From: Woeseiaceae bacterium
GTDB taxonomy: Bacteria; Pseudomonadota; Gammaproteobacteria; Steroidobacterales; Woeseiaceae
Length of the DNA: 64,000 bases
Assembly (NCBI GenBank): GCA_028279985.1
Contig: JANQMR010000037.1
Coordinates: forward strand, 124,001-188,000
Direction: 5' to 3'
This document shows positions 45,059 to 53,931 of this stretch, one piece after another. The position numbers and the translations under genes were made by a program. A model generated the notes under the pieces. That model searched no databases. It saw nothing but the letters and a program-made list of their open reading frames with translations, and was not told the origin of the DNA. Within the stretch, counting starts at the first letter, position 1. Each line of letters opens with the position of its first letter.

Positions 45059-46030
45059 ATGTCAATAGAAACGGACTATCGGGACAGGGCGGCAGCCTGC
45101 CTTGTCGGGCTGGCAATCGGCGATGCGTTCGGCGATGCCGCCCGGGACCCGGACAATCAATTCCTGTATGGCATCACGATGGATTTTCCGGAGAAACCGA
45201 CAGGCAGCACGGACGACACGGAGTTCGCGCTGCTGACGGCCGAAATCCTGCTTCGATCGAACGGCGATCCCAGCCGTAAGGACGTGGCCGATGCGTGGCT
45301 AAAACACGTGCTGGTTCAGGATGAGCTCAAACGCGGCGGCGCGAGCGAACGTGAAGCCGCGGCCAACATCCGGCGCGGATTGACGGCACCGGAGTCCGGT
45401 CGCTTCAACACCTATGCGGCAAGCGACGGCGCCGCGATGCGCGCCGCGCCGGCGGGAATCATAGCTGCCGGCGACCCGGACCGAGCCGCACGACTCGCCG
45501 AACGAGATTCTGAAATCAGCCACTGGGGCGAAGGCGTATGGGGTGCGCAGGCCGTCGCCGCCGCCGTTTCGGTCGCAATGGCCGGCGGCAGCGTGAACGA
45601 GGTTTTCGAGGAAGGAATGCGGCGCGCGCCGCACGGTAGCTGGCTGCGTCACAATTTCACGCAGGCGCTCGAGCTCATAAACCGTCGCGGCCGCGACTTG
45701 CATGCGGCATGGATGGAATTGCACCAGATCCTGCGCGGCGAGTACAAGGCCTCCGCCCCTGAGGCCGTGGTGTCGGCTTTCGCCGTGTTCCTTCTTACGG
45801 ACGGCGACTTTCGTGACGGTATCGTCTATTCCGGCAACTTCGGCCGCGATTCCGATACCGTCGGCGCGATAACCGGTGCTCTGGCCGGAGCCGTCGCCGG
45901 CCTCGCCGGCATCCCGGAAGATTGGCTTGCGAAGGTCAGGCAACCTGCCGGCACCTGCCTCGAATTCACCGCCGGCCTGGATCTCGTGGACGTCGCGCAT
46001 CGACTAGCCGGTCTGCATAAGGCTACGTAG
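45059..46030 (+). CDS. ADP-ribosylglycohydrolase family protein
   Basis: A 323-residue enzyme of the ADP-ribosylglycohydrolase (DraG/ARH) family, which uses two Mg2+ ions to remove ADP-ribose from proteins or to cleave related nucleosides. The first metal motif is TGSTDDTEFALLTAEIL (about residues 49-65), after LVGLAIGDAFGDA at the N-terminus. The second is GNFGRDSDTVGAITGALAGA (about 260-280). No target protein such as nitrogenase is nearby. In this setting, beside a ribokinase and symporter cluster, hydrolysis of a small ribosyl compound is as likely as protein de-ADP-ribosylation. Confidence 0.9.
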   Translation: MSIETDYRDRAAACLVGLAIGDAFGDAARDPDNQFLYGITMDFPEKPTGSTDDTEFALLTAEILLRSNGDPSRKDVADAWLKHVLVQDELKRGGASEREAAANIRRGLTAPESGRFNTYAASDGAAMRAAPAGIIAAGDPDRAARLAERDSEISHWGEGVWGAQAVAAAVSVAMAGGSVNEVFEEGMRRAPHGSWLRHNFTQALELINRRGRDLHAAWMELHQILRGEYKASAPEAVVSAFAVFLLTDGDFRDGIVYSGNFGRDSDTVGAITGALAGAVAGLAGIPEDWLAKVRQPAGTCLEFTAGLDLVDVAHRLAGLHKAT

Positions 46031-46190
46031 GTCGCATCGGTCACGGGTTGCCGGTCCGGCGCCAAGAGCAGGCGGCGTAAGAGCCATTCCTTCTGGAACA
46101 GTGCCTATTCAGGTGAGGTGGAAAGGCAGCGGCGCGATCATGACCATGCAAGCGCCGACCGCAATTTCTATATCTCGACAGCCCACCGGG

Positions 46191-46916
46191 TTATTCCGCT
46201 TCGAAGAACAGCTCGACCCCTACCTCGCCTCCCGCTAGCACGTCGACATCGATATGCATCTTCCCAAGCCATCCATGCCATATGAGAATCTTGTGCTCTC
46301 CGGCCGGGACGTTATCGATTCGAAATCGTCCAGTCTCGTCGCTGAGATCGTAGTAGGGATTGGACGCAAAAAAGACCCAGGCGTGCATGAAGTCGTGAAT
46401 ACCGCAGCTCAACTTCACAGCCCAACCTCGCCGTAGCGAGACTGGCAACTCGACCGGGGAGTCGCCAGCTTCCTGGCCGACGTTGTGAATTTTTCTTCGG
46501 CCCCGGCCGATGATCTCGGCGACGTGGATATTGTGCATGATCGGATCGCCATTTGCCGGGCGCAGGAAATCTCCCGACCTGGCGATGCTGACTCGCGGGG
46601 CGAACCGGCATCCCTTTTGCCCTATCTCCACTGCATCGGCTCTTTCCGCCGGGCGCCTGTCGTCGTCTGCGTCGGTTACGTAGACGACGGCGTCGCGCAA
46701 TCCGCCTTCGGTGCCGCCTGCCCATTCGATAATCCGCGTATCGCCGCAGATATCACTATCTCGTTGCACCGACAGACGCTCACTATACAGTTTGTCCTTT
46801 GCGACGTTGATTCGCCCGACAATCGTACCGCGCTGCTCCGCCGTCCCGTCCCCTGCGGCTGACGGTGGCGCCGCAAGGACGGCGAGCATTGCAGCACACA
46901 GCAGTTTCCCGCTCAC
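46191..46916 (-). CDS. Exported cupredoxin-like (plastocyanin-type) protein
   Basis: A 241-residue periplasmic protein with a signal peptide (1-21, ending PSAAG). A cupredoxin-like fold has likely copper ligands in GDPIMHNIHV (His) and LSCGIHDFMHAWVF (Cys, His, Met in C-x2-H-x2-M spacing). The C-terminal part (ETGRFRIDNVPAGEHKILIW) resembles a carboxypeptidase-regulatory-like beta domain. An extra Cys motif, SDICGD, lies near residue 55. It overlaps the stop of the peroxidase gene by four bases, so it may pass electrons to or from that enzyme. Confidence 0.75.
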   Translation of the reverse strand: MSGKLLCAAMLAVLAAPPSAAGDGTAEQRGTIVGRINVAKDKLYSERLSVQRDSDICGDTRIIEWAGGTEGGLRDAVVYVTDADDDRRPAERADAVEIGQKGCRFAPRVSIARSGDFLRPANGDPIMHNIHVAEIIGRGRRKIHNVGQEAGDSPVELPVSLRRGWAVKLSCGIHDFMHAWVFFASNPYYDLSDETGRFRIDNVPAGEHKILIWHGWLGKMHIDVDVLAGGEVGVELFFEAE

Positions 46917-48898
46917 GGCATTTCCGTCGTGTTACCGCCACCATAAGCCGGCAGTTCGGGTACCCGCATATCGAGCGCCGGACCGCTCAATGCCTCGAGA
47001 AACGAGACCAGGTCGCCGATCTCTTCGCTGCTCAGGTTCAAAGGTTCGATCAGCGAAGACGCCGCGCCATCGCCGCCACGATTGTAGAACTCGACGACTT
47101 CGCTCAGCGTCCAAAGCGACCCGTTGTGCATGTAGGGAGCGGTGTGGGCAATGTAACGTAGGGGCGCAGTTCGAAAAGCGCCGATATCCTTCGAAGCTCC
47201 GCTGACGAGGAAGCGACCGGGATCGTCGTCGAAATTCCCCTCCAACGCGGCTGTGTGAAATTCGAACGTAGCGTGAAACAGCTCGTCGAACGCGGAAGGC
47301 TCAACCGGTGGAACGCCGGTGTCATGAAACGCCTGGTCGGTCAGTAGCGGACCGGAATGGCACCGTACGCAGTTTCCCTTGCCCGTGAACAGGGACAGCC
47401 CACGTTTCTGGGCCTCCGTCAAGCTTTGCTCGTCGCCGCGAACGTAGCGATCGTACGGTGTATCCAGATGCAAGAGGCTTCGCTCGAACTCTGCGATTGC
47501 AGTCCAGACGTCCGCAATACGCGGCGAGGAGGTTCCAAACACCTCGCGAAACCGGCGACGGTATTCGGGGATTTGCGCCAGCCGGGATTCGATGACGTCG
47601 CGGTCGCCGTTTCCCTCGATCGGGCTCAGCATCGCGGCTTCAGCCTGCATTTCCAGGCTGCCGGCCCTTCCATCCCAAAACAACCGATCGAGAAAAGCGA
47701 CGTTCATTACGGTTGGGGCATTACGCCAATTCGCGGTATTCGGATAACCCAAGGAGAAATCCTCCGCAAACGACCAGCCGGCTTTCGGGTCATGACAGGA
47801 TGCGCAGGACCGGGACACATCTCCCGACAGCCTTTTGTCGAAAAACAGAAGTCGGCCCAGTTCCACCATTCCCTTGTTCGGATGCCTGTCTGCCTTCGCC
47901 GCGCCGGTGCGCAAGCTTCCCTTGCGCGGCGCTCGCAGCGACTTCAGATAGGCAACCAGGTCGCGCTTTTCGGGATCAGCCAGACTCAGTACTTCGAGCT
48001 CGCCCGGGCCCTGTCCGCCGCCTTGATCGTAATGTTCCACGACGTCTTCGAGCGTCTTCAGCGAGCCGTTATGCATGTACGGTGCGGTATCCACCACGTG
48101 GACGAGGCCTGGGGTGAGGAAAGAACCGGTAAGCTCCGCGTCGGCGAATCCCGCACCCAGATCGTGTATCGGCCCTTCGGAGTCCGTCCAGCCCCGCCGA
48201 CGGGCCGTAACCGTCAATGCGACACGGCGACGAGCGTCGTTGGCCGCCGTGCCCGCAGTCTTCGGCACGCCGGTGCGATGCAGTTTCTCATCCGTCAACC
48301 ACTCCCCGCTGTGGCAAGTCCGGCACCTGGCCTTTCCGTCGAAAAGCGCCCGGCCGCGCCGCACGGCCGGCGTCTCCGCTTCGCCCGGCATCGCGGTGAA
48401 TGTCGCGGCCTCGAGGTACTCCGCGATGCAAGACGCCACGGCCTCCGCCGTCGGCTGCTCATGGCCAGAGGCCCGGAACATCGCCACATACTCGGCATCC
48501 TGCCGCAATCGCACGGCCATCAGGCGTCTGTCCATGTTCATCACGATCGGCGAGTCCAGCATCGCGAGGACCGCTTCCTCGAGCGCACCGATGACGCTTC
48601 CATCCCACATCCATCGATTTCGACCGGCGACACCGTAAAGCGAAGGCGTGTTCCGAAATCCCTCACTGCCCGGATAGGCGTCGGAAAGTTGCTGCCCGTC
48701 GGTGAATGCCCTGGCCGGATCGTGGCAACTCGCACAACTCAGGACACTGCTGCCGGACAGCCGCCTGTCGTAAAACAAGCGCTCACCGAGCGATTGGCAT
48801 GAGCTTGCCGCCCGCGTCGACTCCGGTAAAACGAGCGGCGCCAGAATCGCAAGCACGGCGACGACGTGAAGCCCCGATCGGAAGCCACTTCGTGTCAT
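46913..48898 (-). CDS. Tandem MauG/CCP-type peroxidase with four c-heme sites
   Basis: A 661-residue periplasmic protein with a signal peptide (about 1-31) and two complete di-heme cytochrome c peroxidase/MauG modules in one chain. CxxCH heme sites are at about 55-59 (CASCHD), 192-196 (CRTCHS), 365-369 (CASCHD) and 510-514 (CVRCHS). Each half also carries the MHNGSLWTL-type motif (APYMHNGSLKTL and APYMHNGSLWTL). Usual family members have one module of 320-400 residues. ATG at 48898 is chosen because GGAG lies nine bases upstream; an upstream in-frame start adds an unlikely 29 residues. MauG-type enzymes oxidise proteins, peptides or H2O2; the substrate here is unknown. Confidence 0.9.
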   Translation of the reverse strand: MTRSGFRSGLHVVAVLAILAPLVLPESTRAASSCQSLGERLFYDRRLSGSSVLSCASCHDPARAFTDGQQLSDAYPGSEGFRNTPSLYGVAGRNRWMWDGSVIGALEEAVLAMLDSPIVMNMDRRLMAVRLRQDAEYVAMFRASGHEQPTAEAVASCIAEYLEAATFTAMPGEAETPAVRRGRALFDGKARCRTCHSGEWLTDEKLHRTGVPKTAGTAANDARRRVALTVTARRRGWTDSEGPIHDLGAGFADAELTGSFLTPGLVHVVDTAPYMHNGSLKTLEDVVEHYDQGGGQGPGELEVLSLADPEKRDLVAYLKSLRAPRKGSLRTGAAKADRHPNKGMVELGRLLFFDKRLSGDVSRSCASCHDPKAGWSFAEDFSLGYPNTANWRNAPTVMNVAFLDRLFWDGRAGSLEMQAEAAMLSPIEGNGDRDVIESRLAQIPEYRRRFREVFGTSSPRIADVWTAIAEFERSLLHLDTPYDRYVRGDEQSLTEAQKRGLSLFTGKGNCVRCHSGPLLTDQAFHDTGVPPVEPSAFDELFHATFEFHTAALEGNFDDDPGRFLVSGASKDIGAFRTAPLRYIAHTAPYMHNGSLWTLSEVVEFYNRGGDGAASSLIEPLNLSSEEIGDLVSFLEALSGPALDMRVPELPAYGGGNTTEMP

Positions 48899-49020
48899 CG
48901 TGCCGCGCTCCGTGATACCCCATCCGCCTTCACTTCGTCCGCCTTCATTCGATGCGCCTTCATGACTCGGCAACCGCGCTGGCATATAGTATGGCCATGG
49001 TCTAGGACAGGCAGCCCTTG

Positions 49021-50019
49021 ATGACTAAAGCGCAGAACGGCGCGATTGACATCGGAAACGGCCTCGGCGCATTCCTTCAGGCGGAGGGGTCGTGGGGATA
49101 CAGCAACGCCGGTCTCGTCTGGGACAGTGGTGAGGCCCTGCTTGTCGATACTTTGTTCGACCGAGAACTGACGGCGCGCATGCTTTCCGAGTTTCGCCGC
49201 TTGGCGCCCGTCGACGAAATCGGCACCGTCGTGAACACGCACGCCAACGGCGATCATTGCTGGGGAAACGGGCTGCTGCCCAATGCGGAAATCGTTGCGA
49301 CCAAGGCGGCGGCGGAAGAGATGTCGCAGGTCTCGCCTGCCGGCATGCGCGCATTTCTCGAAAGCTTCGATGCCGACGATCCGGTTGCGCGATATCTCGA
49401 CGCCGTATTCGGCAGTTTCGACTTCGATGACAACGAGGTCCGATTGCCGACGCGATGCTTCGATGGCAGCCTCACACTCGACGTCGGAACGAAACGCGTA
49501 GAGCTCCATTCCGTCGGCCCCGCACACACCCTCGGGGACCTGATCGTCTATGTACGCGACAGCGGTACTCTGTTCACAGGCGACATAGTGTTCGTCGACA
49601 GCCACCCCATCGTCTGGGCCGGGCCGGTCTCGGGCTGGATAGCGGCCTGCGACGAGATTTTGTCCCTCGATGTGGACCTCATTGTCCCGGGACACGGCCC
49701 CCTCGCCGGCAGGCGTCACGTCGAAATGATGCGCGAGTATCTTTGCTACGTCGAGCGCGAGGCGTTCGTTCGCCACGAAGCGGGGATGACCATTCGGGAA
49801 GCCGCACGCGACATTTCGCTGAGCCGCTTCGAACGCTGGGGAGAAGCCGAGCGCATAGTGGCCAACGTGGCGGCCGTTTACCGCGAGCTGGAAGGCGGCG
49901 ACCAAACCGCCGATTACACAGGGCTGACTCGCGAAATGGCTTGTCTTGCCGAGGAACTCGGTCTCTACGGACTCGCGGCCCTGGCGGCCAACCCGAAATG
50001 CGGCGGGCCGCAAGCCTGA
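49021..50019 (+). CDS. Metallo-beta-lactamase-fold hydrolase
   Basis: A 332-residue cytoplasmic MBL-fold protein. The metal motif is NTHANGDHCWGN (HxNxDH: the second His of the usual HxHxDH is Asn, as in several hydrolase subfamilies). Other ligands lie in VGPAHTLGDLIVY (His), LFTGDIVFVD (Asp) and VPGHGPLAGRRHV (His). A helical tail (about 225-332) follows. A TTG lies directly before the ATG at 49021; the ATG is preferred. It is divergent from the peroxidase gene and convergent with the polyketide-like operon. A role in thioester or lactone hydrolysis for that pathway is possible but unproven. Confidence 0.8.
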   Translation: MTKAQNGAIDIGNGLGAFLQAEGSWGYSNAGLVWDSGEALLVDTLFDRELTARMLSEFRRLAPVDEIGTVVNTHANGDHCWGNGLLPNAEIVATKAAAEEMSQVSPAGMRAFLESFDADDPVARYLDAVFGSFDFDDNEVRLPTRCFDGSLTLDVGTKRVELHSVGPAHTLGDLIVYVRDSGTLFTGDIVFVDSHPIVWAGPVSGWIAACDEILSLDVDLIVPGHGPLAGRRHVEMMREYLCYVEREAFVRHEAGMTIREAARDISLSRFERWGEAERIVANVAAVYRELEGGDQTADYTGLTREMACLAEELGLYGLAALAANPKCGGPQA

Positions 50020-50048
50020 CCGGCTGCGGTGCCGAAACGCATCCGGCT

Positions 50049-50750
50049 CTAGCTGGCTCGGAAACACTTCGGCGCCCGGTCGAGCAGCAAGAAACCGATG
50101 GCCAGTTTGTCGTTGACGGCCAGAAGCGGCACGACACCCGGCACGGCCGGCACCGCGACGCCCAGCTTGCCTGACCTACCGCGAATGCTGCGCATGCCGT
50201 GAGAACCGGTCGCAAGCCCGACGCCATACAGTTTTCCCGCTGCCTCCTTGAGCATCCAGCGCATTCTCAGTTCGAGGGCATCGACCGTCCGCGAGTCTTC
50301 GATCTCCTCCGGATGAAAAAAATCCGAACCCGGGCGCACGCGGGACGGCGCCGGCTCAATATCCACACCCGGCAGCTTGTTTCCGTTCGCCGCCACGGCG
50401 ACCGCGATTTGGCGGGTATGGGAAATCGACACGGGCACGAAACCGAGTAGCGGATCGGCGACGGCCCGATGCCCTGAGGGCATCACCGCAACGGGAAGCC
50501 TGGACAAGCTCGCAAGAGGCATGCCCGAGGCAACACGGCACAGATTGGCGGTAAGCTTCGCTGCGATGCGTCCTGCGAGCAACTGAGCGCGGCGCCTTCC
50601 GGAGCGACACGCCGACCAGGACGCTTGCTCGGCAGTGGACAGCACGGATTCGGCAATCGATCCCATGCTTGCCTCGCGCTGCGCCGATTCGAACACCGGC
50701 ACGGATACACAGTGCCCCAATACTTGCGGTGTTGCGCCGGACCCGCTCAT
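50049..50750 (-). CDS. Sfp-type 4'-phosphopantetheinyl transferase
   Basis: A 233-residue PPTase that transfers the 4'-phosphopantetheine arm of CoA to the serine of a carrier protein. Diagnostic motifs are FVPVSISHTRQIAVAVAA (about 108-125), GVDIEP (about 130) with the Mg2+-binding Asp, and RMRWMLKEAAGKLYGVGL (WxxKEA). It is the last gene of the leftward operon and overlaps the ketosynthase stop by four bases. Its obvious target is the ACP encoded at 60140-60394. Confidence 0.9.
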   Translation of the reverse strand: MSGSGATPQVLGHCVSVPVFESAQREASMGSIAESVLSTAEQASWSACRSGRRRAQLLAGRIAAKLTANLCRVASGMPLASLSRLPVAVMPSGHRAVADPLLGFVPVSISHTRQIAVAVAANGNKLPGVDIEPAPSRVRPGSDFFHPEEIEDSRTVDALELRMRWMLKEAAGKLYGVGLATGSHGMRSIRGRSGKLGVAVPAVPGVVPLLAVNDKLAIGFLLLDRAPKCFRAS

Positions 50751-52054
50751 GTCACCTGCGACAACAGCATCGTCGAATGGATTCCCGAGAATCCGTTGCT
50801 CAACTTGGCGATGTTCCGGATGCGGGCCGCGCGCGATCGATTGGGCACGTAGTCCAGGTCGCAGCCCTCCCCCGGAGATTGCAGGTTGATCGTCGGGTGA
50901 TGCCTTTGATGGTGGAGAGACAATGCGCAGGCGGCGATCTCGATCGCGTTCGACGCACCGAGCGCATGCCCGACAATCGACTTGAGCGAGTTGACGGTAA
51001 TCGACTTAGAGTGTTTACCCAAAACGGCCTTGACCGCGTTGGTCTCGCAAATGTCGTTCTGCGGGGTGGAACTGCCATGTGCGCTGACGTGGTCGATGTC
51101 CTCAGGACCGAATCCAGCGTCCGACAGCGCCCGCTCGAAGCACTCGGACAGCGCCAGCCCGTCGGACGGCAGGTCGGTCATGTGATACGCGTTGGACATT
51201 GACGCGAAGCCCGTGATTTCCGCATAGGGGACGACACCTCGTCCAATCGCATGCTCGCGGTCCTCGAGAACGAGAAATGCAGCGCCTTCGCCCAGCACGA
51301 ACCCGTCACGATCTCGGTCAAAGGGTCGCGACGCACCGGCCGGATCGTGGTTACGCCGGCTAAGCGCCCCGATTACGTCGAAGACCGCGAAGACAATCGG
51401 CGTTATCGGCGCATCACTCGCACCCGCCAACACGCTCGTCGCAAGACCGTCCCGAACCAGTTCATAGCCGTGTCCGATCGCATCGATACCGGACGTACAC
51501 CCGGTGGAAATCGTGACGGCGTTGCTCCCGATCCCGAACAGGGTCGACAGGTCTTGCTGAATATCGTCGAACGTCACCTGATCCCAGAGAGACGCCGGTA
51601 TCGTCGACCGTATCGTCGACGGCTCGAATTCGCCGCCGGGATCCATTGCCAGAAAGCTCGACTCCATCGCGGCCGTCGCGCCGACCGCTGTACCGACGAC
51701 GAGTCCGTCCAAGCCGGTGTATGACGGTGATGGAGACAAGGGAACCCATAATCCCGCGTCGGCGACTGCCTCGACCGCCGCGACGCGCGCGAGCCAGCCG
51801 GTTCGTTCGCCGCCGAAACTGCCGGGCGGCGCAGGCAGGTCGCCATTCACGCGCGCTACTACTCGTGACTGCAATTCCTCGGGTATGCCATGCGGCAAAT
51901 CGTCTAGCGCCGTCGCACCGCTGCGGCCTGCGAGGACTCCGTCCCAGAATCGCTCGCGGCCCACGCCGACCGGCGATACCACTCCGACGCCGGTAATCCA
52001 CACGCGACGCGGCTTGTTTGTTCGGCATGTTCTCACCCGGGAAACCTGGCTCAT
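50747..52054 (-). CDS. FabF-type ketosynthase with full catalytic triad (KS-alpha-like)
   Basis: A 435-residue beta-ketoacyl-ACP synthase of the FabF/type II PKS class, catalysing chain-extending Claisen condensations on ACP. The triad is complete: Cys186 in VTISTGCTSGIDAIG, His326 in DHVSAHGSSTPQND and His363 in SLKSIVGHALGAS, with Lys358. The N-terminus carries RRVWITGVGVVSPVGVG. ATG at 52054 is used because it follows the upstream stop (52063) by eight bases; the longer frame runs through the upstream gene. Its partner lacking the cysteine is at the other end of the operon (60432-61571). Confidence 0.93.
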   Translation of the reverse strand: MSQVSRVRTCRTNKPRRVWITGVGVVSPVGVGRERFWDGVLAGRSGATALDDLPHGIPEELQSRVVARVNGDLPAPPGSFGGERTGWLARVAAVEAVADAGLWVPLSPSPSYTGLDGLVVGTAVGATAAMESSFLAMDPGGEFEPSTIRSTIPASLWDQVTFDDIQQDLSTLFGIGSNAVTISTGCTSGIDAIGHGYELVRDGLATSVLAGASDAPITPIVFAVFDVIGALSRRNHDPAGASRPFDRDRDGFVLGEGAAFLVLEDREHAIGRGVVPYAEITGFASMSNAYHMTDLPSDGLALSECFERALSDAGFGPEDIDHVSAHGSSTPQNDICETNAVKAVLGKHSKSITVNSLKSIVGHALGASNAIEIAACALSLHHQRHHPTINLQSPGEGCDLDYVPNRSRAARIRNIAKLSNGFSGIHSTMLLSQVT

Positions 52055-52062
52055 CGACCGGC

Positions 52063-53931
52063 TTACTTCTCGGTCACGCTCACGGTCGCTAAGGCGGCCG
52101 GTTGCAGTTCGTCGAGTATCTTGAACACACCGGGCTTCTCGAAGCGGTAGCTGAACGATCCGCTGGCTTCGAGGACCGGAGGATGCACGTCGGCGCCGTC
52201 GATTCTGAGACGATGGCGCTTCTGCGAAAGACGATGACCCTTTGTCGGCGGATCGTAGACCCAGGTAATCCACTCGCCGACGCGCACCGACACCTCCGTC
52301 TGACTGAAGTAAGGCGCAAAATCCAGGATTTCCACCACGATTCTACGATCCGCGTTCCTCGCGACGGCCGCAAACAGGCGCTCGAGTATCGTCGCGTCGA
52401 CGCCCTGAAAATACGTCGCGTTGCGGCTGATCCGCTCCCCGGCATTCAGCATTGCGTCCTGCCAACCGCCATTCGGGCGCGGTTGTTCAAGGCTGGCCAG
52501 CACCTCCGACTGCAGGTCCCGACCTTTCGAGTTCAACGGCTTGAGCCCCGAGACGACTGAAATCGCCGCGAACCTGTCCGGCTGATAGTCGAACGAGGTT
52601 GTCGCGACGCGACTTAGTCCGGCTGCATCAACGGCCGTGACCGTCAATGTGTGCACCCCCGGCAGAGTTCGATCGAGCATCAGCCTGCCTTCGCTGACCG
52701 GGACGGCGCGCCCGTCGACTTTCACTTCGACGCTGTCGACGCCGGCTATCCGGTCCAGCACGCGCAGCGACAGCGGCGGGTCCGCAAGTTCGACCCGGCC
52801 CACGGGTGAGACGATTTCAACCGTCGGGGCTGCAAGGTCGAGGACTGCCAACTTGCCGGTGTATTGCTCCGATACCCACAGGTTTCCCTGGCTATCGAAG
52901 GCCAGCCCGAACGGACGTGAAGTCCGGGCAGCGGGCGGCACACCGGGTTGCCGATCGACGGAACCTGAAGGCATTCGATAGACGACGAAGCCATTGTCCT
53001 TCGGCCGGTATCGGAGTATGCAGTTACCGTCGAGCGCGAGCGCCCAGATGTCGCCCTGCGGGCCGACGGCGATACCGGCGGGGCGTCGCGCCTCCTCCGG
53101 AACGGGGATCAGCTCGATGTGGTCGGCGCCCGGCGCGATGTGCCCGATCATGCCCTCGAGCTTCGCGAACCAAACGTGCCCGTCAGGAGCCACTGCCACG
53201 CCGGCAGGGCCGCTGATCATTCCGGTGGCCTGCTCGCCCATGACGTACTCCCGGACCGCTCCCGTCTCGGGCTCGAGCCTGCCGATACGGTCTGCGGTTC
53301 CTGCCGCGAACCAAACGCTCCCATCCGTGGGATCGATCGCCAATCCGGCTGGACCCGCGGCCGGCGTCGGAAGCTCGTAATGCCTAACCTCCAGCGATTC
53401 CGGGTCGACGCGACCAATGCGATTTCCGGCCCGTTGTGTAAACCAGATGCCGCCGTCGGCGGCGAGCGCCAACATGAAGGGCCAGGATGCGCTAGCCGAC
53501 AGATCGATTGTTTGCTTGTCGCCGGTCAGGTAGTTGTAGCGGACCAGTTTGTTGTCGAAGGCGGCGGCAATCCACACGGTTCCCGGCAGGCTGCCGGGTC
53601 GATCGTCCGGTACTACGCCCACCGGCCGGCTGTGCTCTCCGATCGGATACAGCGTCAACTTGCCGTTCGAGAACCGGGCAAGTTTGCCGCTGCGGGCCAG
53701 CCCGACCCAAACGGTATCGCTTTTGTCGACGGCAACGATAGCCGGCCCGCTGCGTAGATGGTCGAGCGCAAACTCCCGGAAGAATCCCTGCTGCGTCGAA
53801 ACCGAGGCCGGCTCCGTGACGACGACAGTGCCACCGCCGGGTTTCGAGGCGGATCCGGCGATCGCGCCATGCCAAAGCAATACCGCTGCCAGGACGACGG
53901 TAAGCCTAATGAAGGGTAATCTTTGCATCAT
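52063..53931 (-). CDS. Secreted Vgb-like beta-propeller protein with Ig-like and cupredoxin-like C-terminus
   Basis: A 622-residue exported protein: signal peptide (about 1-26), then a seven-bladed Vgb (virginiamycin B lyase)-type propeller (about 50-340) made of repeats such as DGGIWFTQRAGNRIGRVDPE, PTDGSVWFAAGTADRIGRLE and DGHVWFAKLEGMIGHIAPG. An Ig-like domain (about 365-450, VEIVSPVGRVELADPPLSLR) and a cupredoxin-like end (about 540-620, VRVGEWITWVYDPPTKGHRL) follow; the copper Cys and Met are missing. True Vgb enzymes linearise streptogramin B by elimination. Here the protein lies inside a ketosynthase operon; its role is unknown. It overlaps the hydrolase gene by 26 bases. Confidence 0.82.
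   Translation of the reverse strand: MMQRLPFIRLTVVLAAVLLWHGAIAGSASKPGGGTVVVTEPASVSTQQGFFREFALDHLRSGPAIVAVDKSDTVWVGLARSGKLARFSNGKLTLYPIGEHSRPVGVVPDDRPGSLPGTVWIAAAFDNKLVRYNYLTGDKQTIDLSASASWPFMLALAADGGIWFTQRAGNRIGRVDPESLEVRHYELPTPAAGPAGLAIDPTDGSVWFAAGTADRIGRLEPETGAVREYVMGEQATGMISGPAGVAVAPDGHVWFAKLEGMIGHIAPGADHIELIPVPEEARRPAGIAVGPQGDIWALALDGNCILRYRPKDNGFVVYRMPSGSVDRQPGVPPAARTSRPFGLAFDSQGNLWVSEQYTGKLAVLDLAAPTVEIVSPVGRVELADPPLSLRVLDRIAGVDSVEVKVDGRAVPVSEGRLMLDRTLPGVHTLTVTAVDAAGLSRVATTSFDYQPDRFAAISVVSGLKPLNSKGRDLQSEVLASLEQPRPNGGWQDAMLNAGERISRNATYFQGVDATILERLFAAVARNADRRIVVEILDFAPYFSQTEVSVRVGEWITWVYDPPTKGHRLSQKRHRLRIDGADVHPPVLEASGSFSYRFEKPGVFKILDELQPAALATVSVTEK

Noticed and set aside
47357..48802. Plus-strand open frame of 481 codons
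   Set aside because: Antisense to the tetraheme peroxidase, which has four CxxCH motifs in the other strand.
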